A DNA stretch of 64,000 nucleotides from Cardinalis cardinalis (GCA_014549065.1 JACDOX010000027.1:1681691-1745690), one strand, 5' to 3'; shown: positions 24,461-37,116, counted from the first letter of the stretch. Notes: a model not told the origin generated them from the letters alone. Program-made: numbers and translations.

Positions 24461-25677
24461 TGCCAACCAAAAAAATCCAAATCTGCTGTAAATATAAGAT
24501 CTTGAGACAGCTTCTAGCCCTAAAAGTAAAGAAAAACATTCTCTGCAAGTATTCATGCAAATTCCAGGTCAGTTCACATTTTTTGGAAAGATGTCAAGCC
24601 TCTTGCCATCTTCAGTACCTCTTCCATTTTTACTGGTTCTTCTGTTGGGCATACATAACTCCCCATCAGACCTTTAGTGTCACTAATACCTGTCCTGAGG
24701 TGTTTTCTTTNTCCTTGTCTCTGCGGGTGAAATCTGTGGAGTGTCTCACACTGGAAATCTGTGACTTTTTGTTTGTTAGGCTTGGAGGTTTCCGTCTTGC
24801 TCGTGTTTGGTTGTTCTTGCACAGGCACTTTTACAAGCTGTTTATTNTTTTAATCGGCACGCTGCTGTGTATTTATAATAGGGATGGCCAAAGAAATGAC
24901 CTAGTAAAGAACTGGACCATACACTTGGAGCAGAAGGAGGTGTGATTCATGACTTGCCTTAATTCCTGGAGGAATTCATTCCAGATGTTCAGATAGCAAG
25001 CTGAAGCTTGTTTCAATGACCAGGAATTACATTATTCCAGCAGAGTGCAATCTGTGACAAGGGTGGCCACTCAGGAGCTTCAGCAATTCAAACAACCTTC
25101 AAAAACATCCAGAAAGGGCAAGCTTAGGCACTTCATTCACACTGACTTCTGTTGGGATTCAATCCTCTCTCCTCACTTGATCCATCTAAAAGCTTAGTAC
25201 CTCCACTGCGCTCTTTCAGCTGCTCATAGGGAGAGGCAGATTTCTTCAGGGAACAAAGAGAGCAGATGCCTCTTCCTCTCCCCACTAACTACAAAGAGTT
25301 GGCTTTTTCCAGATGCCTGATTGTTAGGCAGCTAAAGAGAGGAACAATAAATCTCATGCTTGGAGTCAGTGGGCAGCAGGCACTCCATAGGAGTTAATGA
25401 TCAGAGTACTCTTTCGGGCCTCAGCGGGAGATTTTGATCTGATGACCCATGCAAAGACACGGTGGAGAATATGAAGAGGAAGTCCAAAGTGCTCTGCACA
25501 GCCTATGCTGCTGCAGAGGCTCTGTTCTGTAGAGGGCTAGAAGCCTCTATTCCCAGACCATCTGAATTGTCACAGTCTATCCAAAGCATTGTGAAATCGT
25601 GGATAACTGAATGAAGTTTATTATTAAGGGTAGGATCTGGACTCTGGATCCACCCAAAGCCCATGGGGACTGTTTTT

Positions 25678-25862
25678 CATGGAATCATGGAACAGTTTGA
25701 GTTGCAAGCAATTTTTAAAGGTCATCTAGACCTTTACTGCCCCTGCAATGAGCATAGACATCTTCAACCAGATCAGGTTGCTTAGAAGCCTGACCCAGAA
25801 TGTTTCCATGGATGAAGCATCTACCACCTCTCTGGGCAACCTGCTCCAGTGTTCCTGCAGTT
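25678..25862 (-). mobile_element. CR1 LINE 3' fragment, diverged
   Basis: It starts with CATGGAATCATGGAACAGTT, a mutated CR1 tail in reverse complement, then GTCATCTAGACC, CAACCAGATCAGGTTGCT and ACCACCTCTCTGGGCAACCT, GCTCCAGTGTTCC. It corresponds to the last ~180 bases of the element. Beyond about 25862 the similarity becomes too weak to claim. Both tail units carry the same A-to-G change (CATGGAATCATGG). Confidence 0.85.
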
Positions 25863-26639
25863 ATCCACTGGTGCTGCTTTGAGTAGNCAGGAATTCAAGA
25901 GCATTTTTTAGNTACAGGAATATAGTCCCCCTGCTCACCAATCTTCCTGCNTGCTCAAGCTCATCTTGAGCCAACTTGTGGCTGAGCCCTTCCAAGACAC
26001 AAGGTTACCAGGGTGACAGGAAAGGCACTGGTGTCAATCAATCCCTNGTTGCTAGCACCTGGATTACAATTAATGTAGCCACTCTCATTCTGAATATTAA
26101 AAAGGTTAAGAAAAGGAATAGTTCTTGTGGGAATCCACCAACAAAGGGCCTGGTGATAGGGATAGAATTTCCCATCATTGCAGCATTCCCTTTACCCAAG
26201 GATATCCAACTACTCTGACTGCTTCAAACGGTGTGAGCTAAACCAATTATTTCAAATTATATTTTCAAGATAATTTGTTGAACATCTGTGGGACATTTTT
26301 AAATATTGGCTAGATTCAAGAATTGCNGAATAAATGGAAAGGTAATTTGGAGACCAAACAAAGAAATTTTTCAATTTTTTCTGAATGTGTCAATCACATT
26401 TACCCACTTTCTCAGCATGCAGGTGTCGCTTTGGCACACCTGGACTGAAATCAGTGACATCCATNGCTTGAGTCAATATTGTTTGAAAAGAGCAGAGGCT
26501 ACCAACTCAGGCTCTTTGATGTTACTGCTTGGTCATTATCTTGTTGAAATGTCATTCCCTTTGACATTTGAGGCAGATACGCAAATAAATTAAAGGAAGG
26601 GCTTATTTATCCTAAGTGCATGAAAATGGCACTTGTGCA

Positions 26640-26945
26640 TTGAAATGGATGTGGAAACTACATTTACACGAGCATTTTATCTGCAACAGACAGGGTTCCA
26701 TAACTAGATGCCTGCCATGACACAGCAACCAGCTGCTAAGGCAAAAGGTGTATTTATCTATTCTAATGTGTAATTCCAAAATATAACCTTTCCCTTCAGT
26801 TATTATTTATCTAATTGCACAGCCAGATTTAGTCGGTGCATTTGAAAGCATAATTAATTGCAATGCACTTGGTAATGTTCCATTCTGCACCACCTGTAAG
26901 TCAAACTGCTGTAATACAGAATTGACTTTTGGAAGGGTTTTCATC
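26640..26945. promoter_or_regulatory. Possible conserved non-coding element (speculative)
   Basis: This ~300-base block is AT-rich but not low-complexity. It includes GGTGTATTTATCTATTC, TTATTATTTATCTAATTGCAC, AGCATAATTAATTGCAATGC and a CACCTGTAA E-box-like word near 26891. There is no open frame and no repeat similarity. The mixture of homeodomain-type, GATA-type (TATCTA) and E-box-type words resembles a vertebrate enhancer, but this is pattern impression only. Confidence 0.22.
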
Positions 26946-28675
26946 ACACTGTGTGCACTGAAAATAATTAGTGATCCAGGAGGGCAGTTACTTTCATCCT
27001 CCTAATTGGATATGCTGGCAGTTCTTATGCCCTTGTGGTCAGATGTTAGCCTCATTTGCACAGTTCCAACCAGTAGGATTACTGCACTTGGGTGGTCATG
27101 TGTGTATTAAAGAATATAATTCACACTTTTCAGTTTTGCAGCTGTTGAACTGGTGTGAGCCGTGACTTTGCTCTGAAAGGATCAGAATCTGTGTTGTCTT
27201 AATACAGCACTGAAAGACTACCTATGGCTGAGGCTTAGGGGTGGTTCTCACAAGCCTTTGCAGCTACCATCAAGCCTTCAAAAGCATTCTGGTCTGGAGC
27301 TGCCTTCTCCACTGATTTTGACCACTTGTTAATGTCTGGAAGAAAGTGTTTACAGAGTGTGACAGTGTGACAGTTTCACAATACTTTGGTTCTGGCAGCA
27401 NAATCAGCTTAAGAAATTCTCTACTTTCTCCTGCCTTTGCCATGCAGGTCACTGACCTCTCGGTTGTAGCAACACAACTATTTGTAAAACAGTGTGATGC
27501 CCTGGATAAATGACATAATTCAGGTTAAACTGCCTTCTTTACTTTTTCCCTGCTTTTGGCTTTTAGGGATGAAAATGGCAAAAGGGGAGGAAAGCTTTGG
27601 TGAAAGAAAGAGTAGCTGTGGAGGGAACTGTCTCCAGTGATTACGACCAAAACCCTCAATATTGNGAAGCTACTATTCTGAACCTCTATTGTTGGTATTT
27701 GGGGTTTTGTGATGGTTTTGGGTTTTTTTCTAAAGGATACTAAGTAGTAAGAGGAAGCTGGCAAAAACTAAAAACATGAGACTCGTGTCTTTTTTCTGCC
27801 TCAAGTGGAGATTAATTGTTCAAGACTAAAATGCCCTCTGTGAAAAATTCTCAGACATGTTTGGGGCTTTTCTTAATTCATGGAATATGCNCAGCCAGTA
27901 GCTTTCCCATCCCGTGTTTAGAGAGTTGTTGCTACAGCAGTCCAAGCACTGAGCACAGATTTGGATCCACAGAGCACGCCTTTGGTGTGCACCACNTGGA
28001 TGAAACCCCTGAGAGAAGAAGCAGGACTGAAAAAGAGGAGGACACCACAGGGATTGGAATAGAGAAGTAGAACACCAAAAAATCTTCATCTCAAAAGAAA
28101 AGGGCCACTGGGCTGCTGGGACCTGTTAGGGCATGAACCTCCTCACAACTGGAGGTCCTGAGAAGGAGTACAGTCATGGGATGGCCAGGATGGTTGGCAG
28201 GTGACTGTGAAGATGAGGAGATCCAGGAGCTTCATGTACTATAAGGCTTCCTACTGAAGACTGATAAACCTGAGATTTTTCACTGCTTNTGAGAAATTAT
28301 TTCTTTTGAATGAGCAGGATTACGCTGGTTATCTGAAATAGCCAAGAGGCAAGATAATGAGGAGGGAAAAAGAAGAGGAATAAGAAGAATACAGACGAAA
28401 TATGAGGCTGAGGAAGTTAACACAGTTTCAATTTGCTAGAAAATAGCTTTCAGTGTGCACAGCTTAAGAAAAATGGGAAGCAAGATGAGCACCTCTTATA
28501 AAATGGTAATACTTATTTTCAAGTACCCACACTAAGAGTTTCTTTTACATTATTTTTCACTGGAATAAAACTTGGCAAGTCCAAGAAAACATATCTGAGA
28601 AGGTTTTCCTCATAGCCTATCAGATCTTACATGGAAAGTGCACATAATTCCCAAAAAGAAAGCAATGTTGATTGC

Positions 28676-28690
28676 AAAAAAAAAAAAAAA
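28676..28690 (+). repeat. 15-A homopolymer
   Basis: An uninterrupted A run follows AATGTTGATTGC. I see no retroposed gene or SINE upstream that it could be the tail of, and no flanking target-site duplication was found by eye. Confidence 0.85.
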
Positions 28691-28800
28691 CCAGAGAAAG
28701 AAGTTGCAACAGCTTAGAATAAGAATATGCTGGTATTTGGTTTTTGGGGTTTCAACAGCAGTTAAAAANTTTTCAGAAGTCGAGAGACTACACTTTTTTC

Positions 28801-28832
28801 ATGGTTTGGTTTGTTGGTTTGGGTTTTTTTTT
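28801..28832 (+). repeat. T/G-rich simple sequence
   Basis: GGTTT-type units (ATGGTTTGGTTTGTTGG and on) lead into a run of ten Ts. Similar in character to the tract at 7281-7333. Confidence 0.7.
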
Positions 28833-29215
28833 GGTCACAAGGGAAATGAAATCTCTTTTCTAAACTGATTCTAATAGTGATGATTTTAATGTCATTAACA
28901 AGCTGAGCTCTCTGTGCACGACTTATTTCCATGACTGTAATAAGAACATAATGAAAACCCAGGNAGATACTCATGTGAGCTAGTTACAGCAAAGTACATA
29001 AGCAGTGGTGGTGGTTGTAGTAGCGGAAACAGTCGTGTATCCTAGGTTGTCACCGCACTCACATGCATTCAGAAATCATAAAAATTTTAATAATTAATCN
29101 TAAGTATGGAAAGTTCTTTAATTCCAGCTTGTTTGGGTGACAAGTTTTTTTTTGAATGCAATAATCAATTTTTGAGAACAATCTCTTTGACACAGATTTT
29201 GACTCACTTGCTTTT

Positions 29216-29276
29216 AAATGCAATAAAACAGAATAAACTAAAATAGATTAAAATAAAATATCCTAATAAAAATACT
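29216..29276 (+). repeat. ATAAA-rich low-complexity tract
   Basis: Degenerate repeats of AATAAAA/AAATA (for example GCAATAAAACAGAATAAAC, TTAAAATAAAATATCC) occupy about 60 bases. There are several AATAAA words, which here reflect composition and are not claimed as poly-A signals. Confidence 0.6.
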
Positions 29277-30554
29277 AGCTGGAGGATTAAGGACAGATGG
29301 CTTAGAAGTCAAGGAAATGATCATCTTTTTCCAGTAACTACTTCAGACAGAATCAAGGTTATCAAGAAAAAGAGTGAGGTGAGGTATTTGCATACTATCT
29401 AACCAAGCTATCTTCTTCTTCTGCCTGAACTGCAAACGCTAAAAGGGAATAGATTTTTGGAAAATAGCACATTATCTGTAACACCCCAGCAAATATTTTC
29501 ATATACAAAATAAACAAATGCCAGCCTGCTCTCTGTGGGTAAGGATGTAAGAATTCAGTAAGAGCAAATTGCAGAGAGTGACTGGTCTTCAGAGACATAC
29601 GATGGTCTTCCCACTCCCTGACCTGGATGATAACAATTCCAGAGTTCTTCAGAGGGTAGGACTGAAACCAATTTTTTAGAGACAGCATCAGAGTTTGCAG
29701 ACTTCNCCACCTGCCAAGCTTTCACCTGCAGTTTGGCAGGGATCACACAAGTANGTGCACCACAATAACGCATGCGCTTGTAAAATATTCTCATATAAAA
29801 TATTACTTGAAATAGTGTTTTAGGAAACAAGATAAAAGGTGTTCTGAAAGCCAAAGCAAGTTTACAAGTCTTTGTCTATAAATATTTTCTTTGGTATACA
29901 TCGAGCTCTACTGGGAGAGACCAGTTTCACTTTAATGCTAGCACCCTAAAAGTTAAGTAGCTACTTCCAGCATGTAATTGAACAAAAGTTTCTGCAGATG
30001 ATGGAGAGAAATACTGTAAGAGGGTAGTTCATTCTGTCTCTATTAGACACCATTTAGGGGATGATGAACCACCCCCTGGAGATACACATATCTCTTGATT
30101 GCAAAGGGAATACAGATGATTAGTTTGGAGAGCACGCTGCTGAGTCAGATTACTGCTGTTAATGAATGACTTTTTTGCCAGCTGACACACCTTTTACAGG
30201 ACTTCCTGGAAGAAATCAATGGCTGTGATCCATGTTGTTGGTTCCAGCCATCATTCTCTTCCATTTGCACTCACACTCATGGGGTAGGTGAGCCCAGTTT
30301 AATTGACACACAAGGCATGACTTGAGAGGNGTTCAGCTGCAGCAACCATCTGCTGACAGGAATGATTGTTACACAGGCCTCAGCTGAGAGTGCCCCCACA
30401 ACTGCCTTTTGCACTCACCTACAGCAAGCATTTTCAAGACAGGGCTAAGAGACAANCCAATACCCAGCTGCTGGAAGGACAGCTGCCAAGGTGATGGAGC
30501 AAAACTGCTTTTAGTAGTGGCAGATTGTAGCAAGAGGGGTCACAAACAAGAAGC

Positions 30555-30776
30555 ACAGATTGGGAGGTTCAAGTAGGAAGGCTTAATCAACTAGGCAGGG
30601 CATGCAGTGCTGGAACAGGTTATTGAGACAAGTTTTGGGGTCTCCATCTAGGATAGACTTCAAGGCTTGACTGAAGAAAGCCAACCAAGCTAACAAAGCA
30701 CCAGGGATAGTCCGGCTCTAAGCAGGCAGCTGGACTGGATGAGATGAAGAGGTCCCTTCCAACCAGCATTTCTNTG
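30555..30776 (+). mobile_element. CR1 LINE 3' fragment, diverged
   Basis: Sense orientation. CACAGATTGGGAGGTTC, GCAGTGCTGGAACAGGTTAT, GGGGTCTCCATCTAGGATAG and finally GCTGGACTGGATGAGATG, AGAGGTCCCTTCCAACCAGC, ATTTCTNTGGG follow the order of a CR1 3' end. The tail is reduced to a single degenerate unit carrying an ambiguous base at 30774. Several small indels indicate an older copy. Confidence 0.82.
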
Positions 30777-33700
30777 GGAGGCTGGAAGTGTCTCAGAAAA
30801 ATTCTTCACTTGAGAGTTCTGTGTGTGCTCCTTTCCTGTTCTTTCCTTTCTCTGTGCTCCACGTACGTCAAGCAGCAGCTCCCAGAGGTCATACAGGAAG
30901 GATTATTTCCTCTGTATGCCTTCCTCTTCCTCATACTCCTTCTTCTGACCTCAGCAGAGCTGCACACATTTGCCTACAGAAAGAATGTGACCTTTTGACA
31001 ATANAGTCATCCAGCAATTTCTTCTAGTTTTAAGCTATTTCCTCCCATTACCTCTTGGGTTTTTCCTCAGCCTCTTTGCCACCAATTGAAAGATTTGCTA
31101 TGCCTGGAATGCGAAGTTTTGGTTACCACTCNCTGCACGGTAGTGCCCAGTTCGACAACATGTACCAGAAACTTTGTTTCAGCCAGGAGCTTTTCTCTTC
31201 AATGGAACTTCACAAACATTTTTGAGGGTTTTTAAAGCAGAAATGGTAGAGAAAGGTAGATTTGTTAAAAATTATTCACTGCATCATGGAAAAGCAAGTA
31301 AGCAAGGCTGAAGCAAAAGTGATGGCATAGGTAAACATATTACCAGTTATGAAGTTCATAATTCAATTCATATTATACATATGAGTTGTGTACATTTANA
31401 AATAAGTACATAGACATCTCTAGTTATAGGGAGATACATGTTCACATGCGTGTGTATATATATGTATATTAAAATTAAACACAAATATTTGTGTGATTAA
31501 TTGGTTTCTAAGCATATGTTTTGTGGTTACAGAGGAAAAAGGCAGATACTGCANAATAATGCAACATGTAGTAAGCCACTTGATTTTGGCAGCCTCACCT
31601 GCTCTTTCTACAATAGTTGACTTGCACAGCATTAGTACTTAAATTTCATGTTGACAGCCATAGAAACACAGAGNAAAATAACTACCTGACAAGATTTTAT
31701 TTTTCCCATTTCAGTGTCTCACCGTGCCACAGAAGTCAGGCAATACAATATTCTGTAGTCCAGTAGTCCACCATGTACATGCTGAAAATTGGCACTTACT
31801 TAGAATTAGAACTTACTCAGAGATGAGATCAGACATCAGTGAAAGATGCAAATTCTTTACTTTACTGCCCATTTCCCTTCTATANATTCCCAAAATACAA
31901 TGAACATTCTTTAAATTAATTACAAGTTGATTTTGATCAGAAGCTACCTCTCTCTCACAAACAAGTAATGTCTTTAAGAACNGAAGACTCTTTTCCAGGT
32001 AACAGATATGGTGACTTTAAAACCATAATCTTATTATAAACATGTAAAGTTTTGATGGATATTTTCAGCTAACATTTTTACTGGCCATAAACTATTATTC
32101 CCTGCCAGACTGAGACAGCTAGCCTGAGGGGAAAAACATTTCAGTCTTAGAAAGTAAGGCACATTAAAAAAAAAAAGAAGTGGGGAAATGCTATTTTTAA
32201 ACAGACTATGAGCATTTCTCTAATAGGTTTTGTGTAAAATATAAAATATATTGNGGTCACTGAGTACATGGTGTGTCAGAAAGCTTGGCCTGGTGTTCCT
32301 TTGGGTTTCTTGCACAATTTGCTCTTGTTTTTTTTTCCAATAGAGATCACCAAAATTTCCCAGAAAAGCAAATTACCTCTGTTAAAAAAATGATAGGGGG
32401 TTTTACACTTAAGTTTTCCTTTTTTGCTACAGCAAACATCAGTGGTATAAGTGGTTATGATGGATGGTCAATTCCATAGAGTTTCATTCCCCAGAAAACC
32501 CAGAGCACACATAATCACAGAATAAGCTGAGCTAGAAGGGGCCCTTGCACCAGATGTTGCTGCTAACACCTTTTCTGGTTTTTAGCTGTAGNCCTTCCTT
32601 GCACCTGACCTGGCACCAAGGAGCTGCCTACTGTCAGAAATTGGCCTGTCCAGCCACACCCAGCACAAAGTACAGGTATCAGACATCCAACACTACATGG
32701 TTTGGGATCCTTTCCTATACATACTCCTCTGGNTATTGCGGCAGATCTGCACCATTCTCCTTGGTCAGCTTGTAGTGTCCTGAAAGGTGACAGGGAGAAG
32801 GTGACCCACNAGCTCCAATGCAGCCCTGTGCCACTGGTCACTGTCCCTCTGTAGCAGCCCTAAGTCTATGGAAACCTCTTGTGCTCTTTCAGCATGGGCT
32901 AATACACTCATACTGACTGAGCAGAAGCACCAAAATCCACATTCTGGTCTCCAGAACTTTGTATTCATGCTATACTACACCCTTCTAGGGCATTTTTATG
33001 AGAAAAAACCAGCACATGGCTTCATCAGTCTTTGAAGGCAGAAAAGAATGAAACAGGTACATACCTAACACACATCTTCTAGGACCTAGACACTAAGGTT
33101 GCTCCCCCTCTGTGCTACCTGCAGAGTAAAGGGATAGGTGCCTGTGAAAGACCGTGCCAGCTCATCATCANGAACAGCTGTGTGCTGTTTTCAACATTGT
33201 CACTGCTTTGCCTGGTGAAGACATACCCTGGGGTGAGCTTGCTGTGACACCAAAATGACTCTGGACAGAAGCAGACACAAAAGCCACCCACCTTCAAAGT
33301 CAGAGCCCTAACCAATTAAGAAAACAACTCCGGAGTCCAGTNGTCATCAGCTGCTTATAATTAGGCTGCATTTCTAAAACATTGCCTTTCCCACNCGCAG
33401 GATGGCTTGAGACACACAAGCTATCACAAGAAGAGCATAAAGGAAGAGTGGAACACTGATGATCTGCTCTCTCTTGAAAAATCCATGGTACAGAAAATGG
33501 GAACAAACCCTCCAGAAATATCAGCTANGGCTGGATTATGGTCCACAGGCATCCCAAAATCAAATAATTTGCTGACTACTGTTAATTTTTGAAGGGATTT
33601 TCCTACAGAGAAGNATGATGTCAAAAGGAAACCCTCCCAGGGGACGGGACCTTCCCTTATTTGAGAGCTTGTGAGTTTCTGCAGGCCAGTGACTTCAATG

Positions 33701-35560
33701 ATGTTCATTGGTGAAAGCAGCCGGAAGCCAGCAGTGGTTTAGGAACNTTTCAGGAGACAGTTTGATCCCTGAGGGTGTCTGGGTTCCCTCAACAGTAATT
33801 TTGACACTTTAGCTGAACATCAGTGCTCTGTGCACACAGTGACACAGNCAACCCAGGGCTTGGCTTGACTAGAGGCACCAACAAGAGACTGAAAGGAAGA
33901 ATATGCAATCAGCTGTCTGGTTACTGATGTAGCCTCTTTATGCATAATCTCCACCCACTTCTTCACTTCATCAGCATGAGACAATGCCCTATTGTACTAG
34001 TTCAAAAGAGACAGTTCCTCCAAGACAGACATCTCTCTCTTGAAGCACAGGGATCCCCAGTTCTGCGCACAAGCACCGGCAACTGATCAAGTTCTCATCT
34101 TATCCCATTCCAGTTTTCTTCAGTCTATTTGGCAACAGATCAGCAAGTGAATCCAAACAGTGATATTTAAACCTCTCAGAACTTCTCATTTCCTAATCTT
34201 CTAGATAATTCAATTCTGTGCACGTTTTCAGCATTAACATTGAAACAGATATTTCCCCCTTCTTGTGCATTTTTAAGCGTGTTCCAACATCCTGAAGAAA
34301 GCTCNAGTATATGTATATTACAATATACTCAAAACAGATTAGAAACAAAATGTTTTCCATCTAGCAGCTTCTTCCTTGTGACAAAGGCAGTTGCATGAAA
34401 ATCTTTTTACTGCACCCACCATCATTTGCCACCTAGCGCCACAGTGCCCCAAGCTGTTTTTACTGCTTGCAGTGAACTACTGGGGCCTCTGTCCTTCCAG
34501 ACCCTCTGACAGCCAGCTGGAACAAAGGAAATGTCCCATCAGGACCTGAAGTCAAAAGGTGCCTATTGGAGGGTCCCATTCTATTGCCANGGGCTGCTGA
34601 GGGTCTTCTGCACTCCAACACACAGTGTGCCAGGCATGCCATGGCAGCATCCAAGCTCAGGANACAGGCTGCTGGCTTTGCCCACCCACTTTCAAGTGTA
34701 ATTTGACTGTTTTGCAGCAGTTCAGTCATTGTCCCAAATGACTTGCCTGGGTTTGGCTCCTAATTAATATTTATTATCTAGGAGGTGAACTTGCTGGGTC
34801 AGAGTATGGCAACAGCGTTGCTCCTGTCTGCTCCAGAGGACAACCCTGAGAGATCTCCCAAGCATCNCCAACTTTGCTGCCCTTCCTTGCATTATTATAA
34901 TCCAAGCCAGATGTTGNTCGAGGATCCTGCCAGGGTTATGAACTGTGGGAACACCTTGCTTTTTGGGCTTANTAAGTAAAACAAGACCAGAGAAGACTAC
35001 AGAGTACAAAACACTGATTTTAGCCTTGGGTAACATGACAGTGTGTCCTGGGTTTCCAACAAAGTACTTAGATAACCTAATGACCCAATCTTATGCAGTA
35101 AGTATTGCAGANTTGTTAGAGGTAAGACCACACAACCAGGAGAAAAACATCACTTTGCACCTTACATCACAGCCAGAAGAACGAGTGCTCAAATTGCACC
35201 AAGATTCTTATACCTTCTTGTGCAGATGCNTCAGAAACATACCTTACAAAATAAGAATAATTTTTCTCTCTTTCANCAGGTCATTATAGAGACAGGCCAT
35301 ACTTGACTTTCATAGGTGGATTACCTTGGTTAGGGACTAACAAGGCTGGGGGCTGGGGGTACTTTGAGGCAGTAGCACAGATCTGAAGCCAGAGCAGCTG
35401 CCTTCCCTCTGGGGGTCCTTGTGTGAGTGCCACATTTTGTCCCTGGCCTCTGCTTGCTTTACAAACACTCAACAAGTCTTGAAACAAGACTTATATTAGT
35501 TCTGTCAGATTTCAGGTTTTTCTTTTTTTGAAGTTAATTTCTCTTTTTCTCTTCCCACTG
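30777..35560. other. Unique non-coding DNA with one CR1 tip; densest in ambiguous bases
   Basis: Apart from the CR1 tip at 32513-32545 I recognise no element or gene. Open frames are up to about 114 codons, several of them interrupted by 'n'. Around 31.45 kb there is a short alternating TA/TG tract, and at about 32165 a 12-A run. Single ambiguous bases occur roughly every 100-200 bases over much of this stretch, the highest sustained density in the window. Confidence 0.6.
32513..32545 (-). mobile_element. CR1 LINE 3' tip (very short)
   Basis: AATCACAGAATAAGCTGAGC followed by TAGAAGGGGCCC matches the reverse-complement 3' tip of the same CR1 subgroup seen at 57138 (there AATCACAGAATAACATGAGC, then TGGAAGGGAC). 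Similarity ends after about 33 bases. It is either an extremely truncated insertion or the surviving edge of a longer one. Confidence 0.6.
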
Positions 35561-36008
35561 AATCACAGAATCATAGAATATCCTGAATTATAGGTGACCC
35601 ACAGGATCACCGAGTCCAACTCCTGGCCCTGCATAGGATGCCCCAAGAGTCACACCAGGTGCCTGAGAGCACTGTCCAAATGCTTCTTGAACTCTGCCAG
35701 GCTTGGTGCTGTGATCACTTCCCTGNGATGCTGTTCCAGTGCCCAGAACCACCCTGTGGGTGAAGAACCTTTATTAAATATCCAACCTAAACCTCCCCTG
35801 ACACAACCTCAGGCCTTTCTCTGTTCCTGTCACTGGTCACCCCAGAGAAGAGATCAGTGCCTGCCCCTCCTCTTCCCCTCACAAGGAGNTTGCAGACTGC
35901 AATGAGGTCTCCCCTCAGTCTCCTTCTCTTCAGGCTGAACAGACCAAGTGACCTCAGACACTCCTTATGTGACTTTTCCTCAAGGCCCTTCACCATTTTG
36001 GTAACCTG
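35561..36008 (-). mobile_element. CR1 LINE, 3' ~450 bases with ORF2 C-terminal remnant
   Basis: Begins with AATCACAGAATCATAGAATA (tail) and continues TCCTGGCCCTGCATAGGATG, GTGCCTGAGAGCACTGTCCA, CCTAAACCTCCCCTGACACA, TCACTGGTCACCCCAGAGAA and CAGGCTGAACAGACCAAGTG. On the minus strand the ORF2 C-terminus is readable as LGLFSLKRRRLRGDL and GTDLFSGVTSDRN, interrupted by an early stop and an ambiguous codon. It belongs to the same subgroup as the copy at 57138-58013, with extended similarity between them. Truncated on its 5' side at about 36008, so inactive. Confidence 0.93.
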
Positions 36009-36957
36009 CAAGTGAGACACGGGGTAGGTAGAGCAGTGCTCTGGGCAGGGTCTGCTCTGCAGCAGCCTGCCATCTGCCTGGCAGATACACAGCAAACTGC
36101 TGATAACCAGGTGCTGCTGGGGAAGGTACAGGGCNCCTGGCAATCACCCATCAGGTGTTTATTAGACAGGTGCTGNTCTGGCCAAGCAGAGGAAGATTAT
36201 NTTCAAGCTCAAGACAAGCTTATTGAAGCACAAGACAAGCAGCATACAGTTCAATGCAAAAATTTCAATCAGAGAACAGTTTCCAAGTAAAAATTGCTTC
36301 TTTTGTTATTTTTGTAACTTTTCCTCTCACAGGCATTTGACTGCTGGCCTCCTCTAGAAGCCTCATGCTGGATCATGAAGCTGTGAAGCAAGTCACTTAA
36401 ATGCACTTGTAATTAGGAAAAAACCCAGAATCTTCTCCAACAGAAAATCTCTAGGCTTGCCCAAGAGCTGTGTTCTGTCCAGAACTGTGATTTACCTGTA
36501 CCTGTAATTTCACAGGGAAGACTTCCAAAGAGCATGTCAGATGAAGCCACTCTTTAGCCTAAAATGCACAGTCCAAACTTTCTTCACATACTTTCTGGTA
36601 AACCTTTTTATGACATGCCTCAGTATACAGGCTGGTTTTTCTTCCTTTCCAGATGCCAAGGCCCCAGGTGGACTCCTACCTAGGCAAAGAAGACACTGAC
36701 ACACTCAAGGGGGACACAGAGACTTCACCAGCCCTTCACTTTAGCAACATTCCCAGAGAAAGGGGCAAGACCAAGTTACAGCATTCCAGGTCCTGGTGAG
36801 GAGACNACAGCCTGACTACAACCCATGGGAAGCCAGACAAGTGTCTGCTCCGCTTCTGAGAAGAAGCCAGAATATAAGAACATGAAAATTCCTGGGCTTG
36901 GTCATGTCCATCATGCTCCATGTACTGAAGCAAGGTACCATCAGTGACCATTTTGGT
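36009..36957. other. Unique non-coding DNA
   Basis: Lies between two CR1 copies of opposite orientation. No gene, RNA or repeat recognised. The sequence just after the upstream CR1 (36009-36300) is GC-richer and open in one plus frame with ambiguous bases, without family resemblance. Confidence 0.55.
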
Positions 36958-37116
36958 CATCTGGGGAGGTTTAGGTTAGATAAAAAGAAAAATGTTTTCC
37001 CTGAAAGGGTGGCCAGGCATTGGAATAGGCTGCCCAAGGAAGTGGCAGAATCACCATCCTGGAAGTGTTCAAAAGATGTGTGAATATGACATTTAGTGCT
37101 ATGTTTACTGGTGCAC
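36958..37116 (+). mobile_element. CR1 LINE internal fragment without 3' tail
   Basis: Sense orientation. GGGGAGGTTTAGGTTAGATA, TTCCCTGAAAGGGTGGCCAG, GCATTGGAATAGGCTGCCCA and AGTGGCAGAATCACCATCCT are CR1 ORF2 C-terminal and 3'-UTR sequence; the frame at 36898-37083 reads 'NVFPERVARHWNRLPKEVAE'. It shares the variant TTAGTGCTATG with the copy at 2535-3404, suggesting the same subgroup. It stops at about 37116 without the usual terminal 60-70 bases or tail, so its 3' end has been deleted or overwritten. Confidence 0.88.

Larger units (their letters stand above)
15004..25677. other. Long unique non-coding stretch
   Basis: No transposon and no firm gene is recognised in this 10.7 kb. Smaller items are listed separately: tandem duplications at 16793-16816 and 19169-19200, two weak exon candidates near 17.66 and 19.48 kb, and a possible conserved element near 18.4 kb. 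The open frame at 22976-23356 (minus, 126 codons) overlaps an 88-codon plus frame and is treated as chance. Around 16.78-16.95 kb the sequence is a degenerate alternating purine-pyrimidine (CA/TA-rich) tract. Ambiguous bases are sparse between 15.6 and 24.0 kb. Confidence 0.6.
25863..30554. other. Unique non-coding DNA with a candidate conserved block and simple repeats
   Basis: No gene or transposon is recognised. The region contains an AT-rich block at 26640-26945, a 15-A run at 28676-28690, a T/G-rich run at 28801-28832 and an ATAAA-rich stretch at 29216-29276, each listed separately. The longest open frame is about 99 codons and contains ambiguous bases. Confidence 0.6.

Noticed and set aside
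24460..24945. 161-codon plus-strand open frame rich in aromatic residues
   Set aside because: It has two ambiguous codons, irregular composition and no recognisable domain or initiation context, so it is treated as chance.
28676..28690. Poly-A run as a possible processed-pseudogene or SINE tail (also 58848 and 60884)
   Set aside because: No coding or SINE-like sequence precedes these runs and no target-site duplication was seen, so simple homopolymers are the safer call.
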